A stretch of DNA of 64,000 nucleotides from Microbulbifer mangrovi. GTDB taxonomy: Bacteria; Pseudomonadota; Gammaproteobacteria; Pseudomonadales; Cellvibrionaceae. The notes below the pieces were generated by a model, which saw only the letters and a program-made list of their open reading frames with translations, did not search any database and was not told where the DNA came from. The DNA lies in assembly GCF_002009015.1 (NCBI RefSeq), contig NZ_LZDE01000343.1, positions 26,098-90,097 of the forward strand. The letters are read 5' to 3'. This document shows positions 63,899 through 64,000 of the stretch, piece by piece; positions within the stretch are counted from its first letter, which is position 1, and every line of letters begins with the position of its first letter. The position numbers and the translations under genes were made by a program.

Positions 63899-64000
63899 GT
63901 GCCTGAAATTAACGCTCCAACTATTTCCCCAACTTCCTCAACGCTCGCGGCGAAGGTGCCGATACCGGGTACAGCCTTGTGAGACCTTCGAAAAAAGGGA

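Overview
The window reads as a chromosomal segment of a marine-type gammaproteobacterium. G+C is moderately high, coding density is high, and both gene content and order resemble Pseudomonas and the Cellvibrionales (a Microbulbifer-like organism is my best guess, by inference only). No rRNA or tRNA gene, CRISPR array, insertion sequence or phage gene was seen.

Positions 1-34072 hold a long conserved housekeeping block. Its order is rsmI(partial)-lpoA-yraN-diaA-dolP, then an inserted group (thiolase, lemA, a long M48 protease, a Yip1-type membrane protein). It continues with sspB-sspA, the cytochrome bc1 genes (Rieske gene plus a fused cytochrome b/c1 gene), rpsI-rplM, zapE, zapG, sat, degS/algW, a SnoaL-like protein, hisD-hisG-murA-ibaG-mlaC, kdsD-kdsC-lptC-lptA-lptB, rpoN-hpf-ptsN-rapZ-npr, mgtE and darP. 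As I remember it, Pseudomonas aeruginosa has nearly the same order. Departures from that order are the most informative points: cytochrome b and c1 are one polypeptide, a monomeric ATP sulfurylase sits where cysDN would be, mlaC is present without mlaF/E/D/B, and hisC is absent next to hisD.

Positions 34078-49272 are more mixed: a lipase-like hydrolase, a large RND/MMPL exporter, a SelW-like protein, ubiX-mpl, a PPi-type phosphofructokinase, a glutamine-synthetase-like ligase, an unusual cysteine-rich protein, a GNAT acetyltransferase, a DCC-family protein and an RpiB-type isomerase. A small redox cluster follows (membrane protein, aldo/keto reductase, a membrane-protein gene broken by one in-frame stop, and a luciferase-like monooxygenase).

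Positions 49485-63105 are accessory metabolism in three modules. The first is a membrane-anchored AraC-type regulator, a TonB-dependent receptor and an M20 peptidase. The second is a TPP-riboswitch-controlled thiamine uptake and salvage operon (TonB receptor, YkoF-like thiamine-binding protein, PnuT-type transporter, thiamine-kinase-like phosphotransferase). The third is a three-gene operon of glutamine-synthetase-like ligase, aldehyde dehydrogenase and iron alcohol dehydrogenase, which would suit catabolism of an amine or amino alcohol through a gamma-glutamyl intermediate. The window closes with ppa, the soluble inorganic pyrophosphatase.

The strongest candidates for something unusual are the fused b/c1 gene with an extra membrane segment at the junction, the complete thiamine scavenging module, and the gamma-glutamylation operon. 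All functional names rest on reading motifs and gene order by eye; no database search was run.
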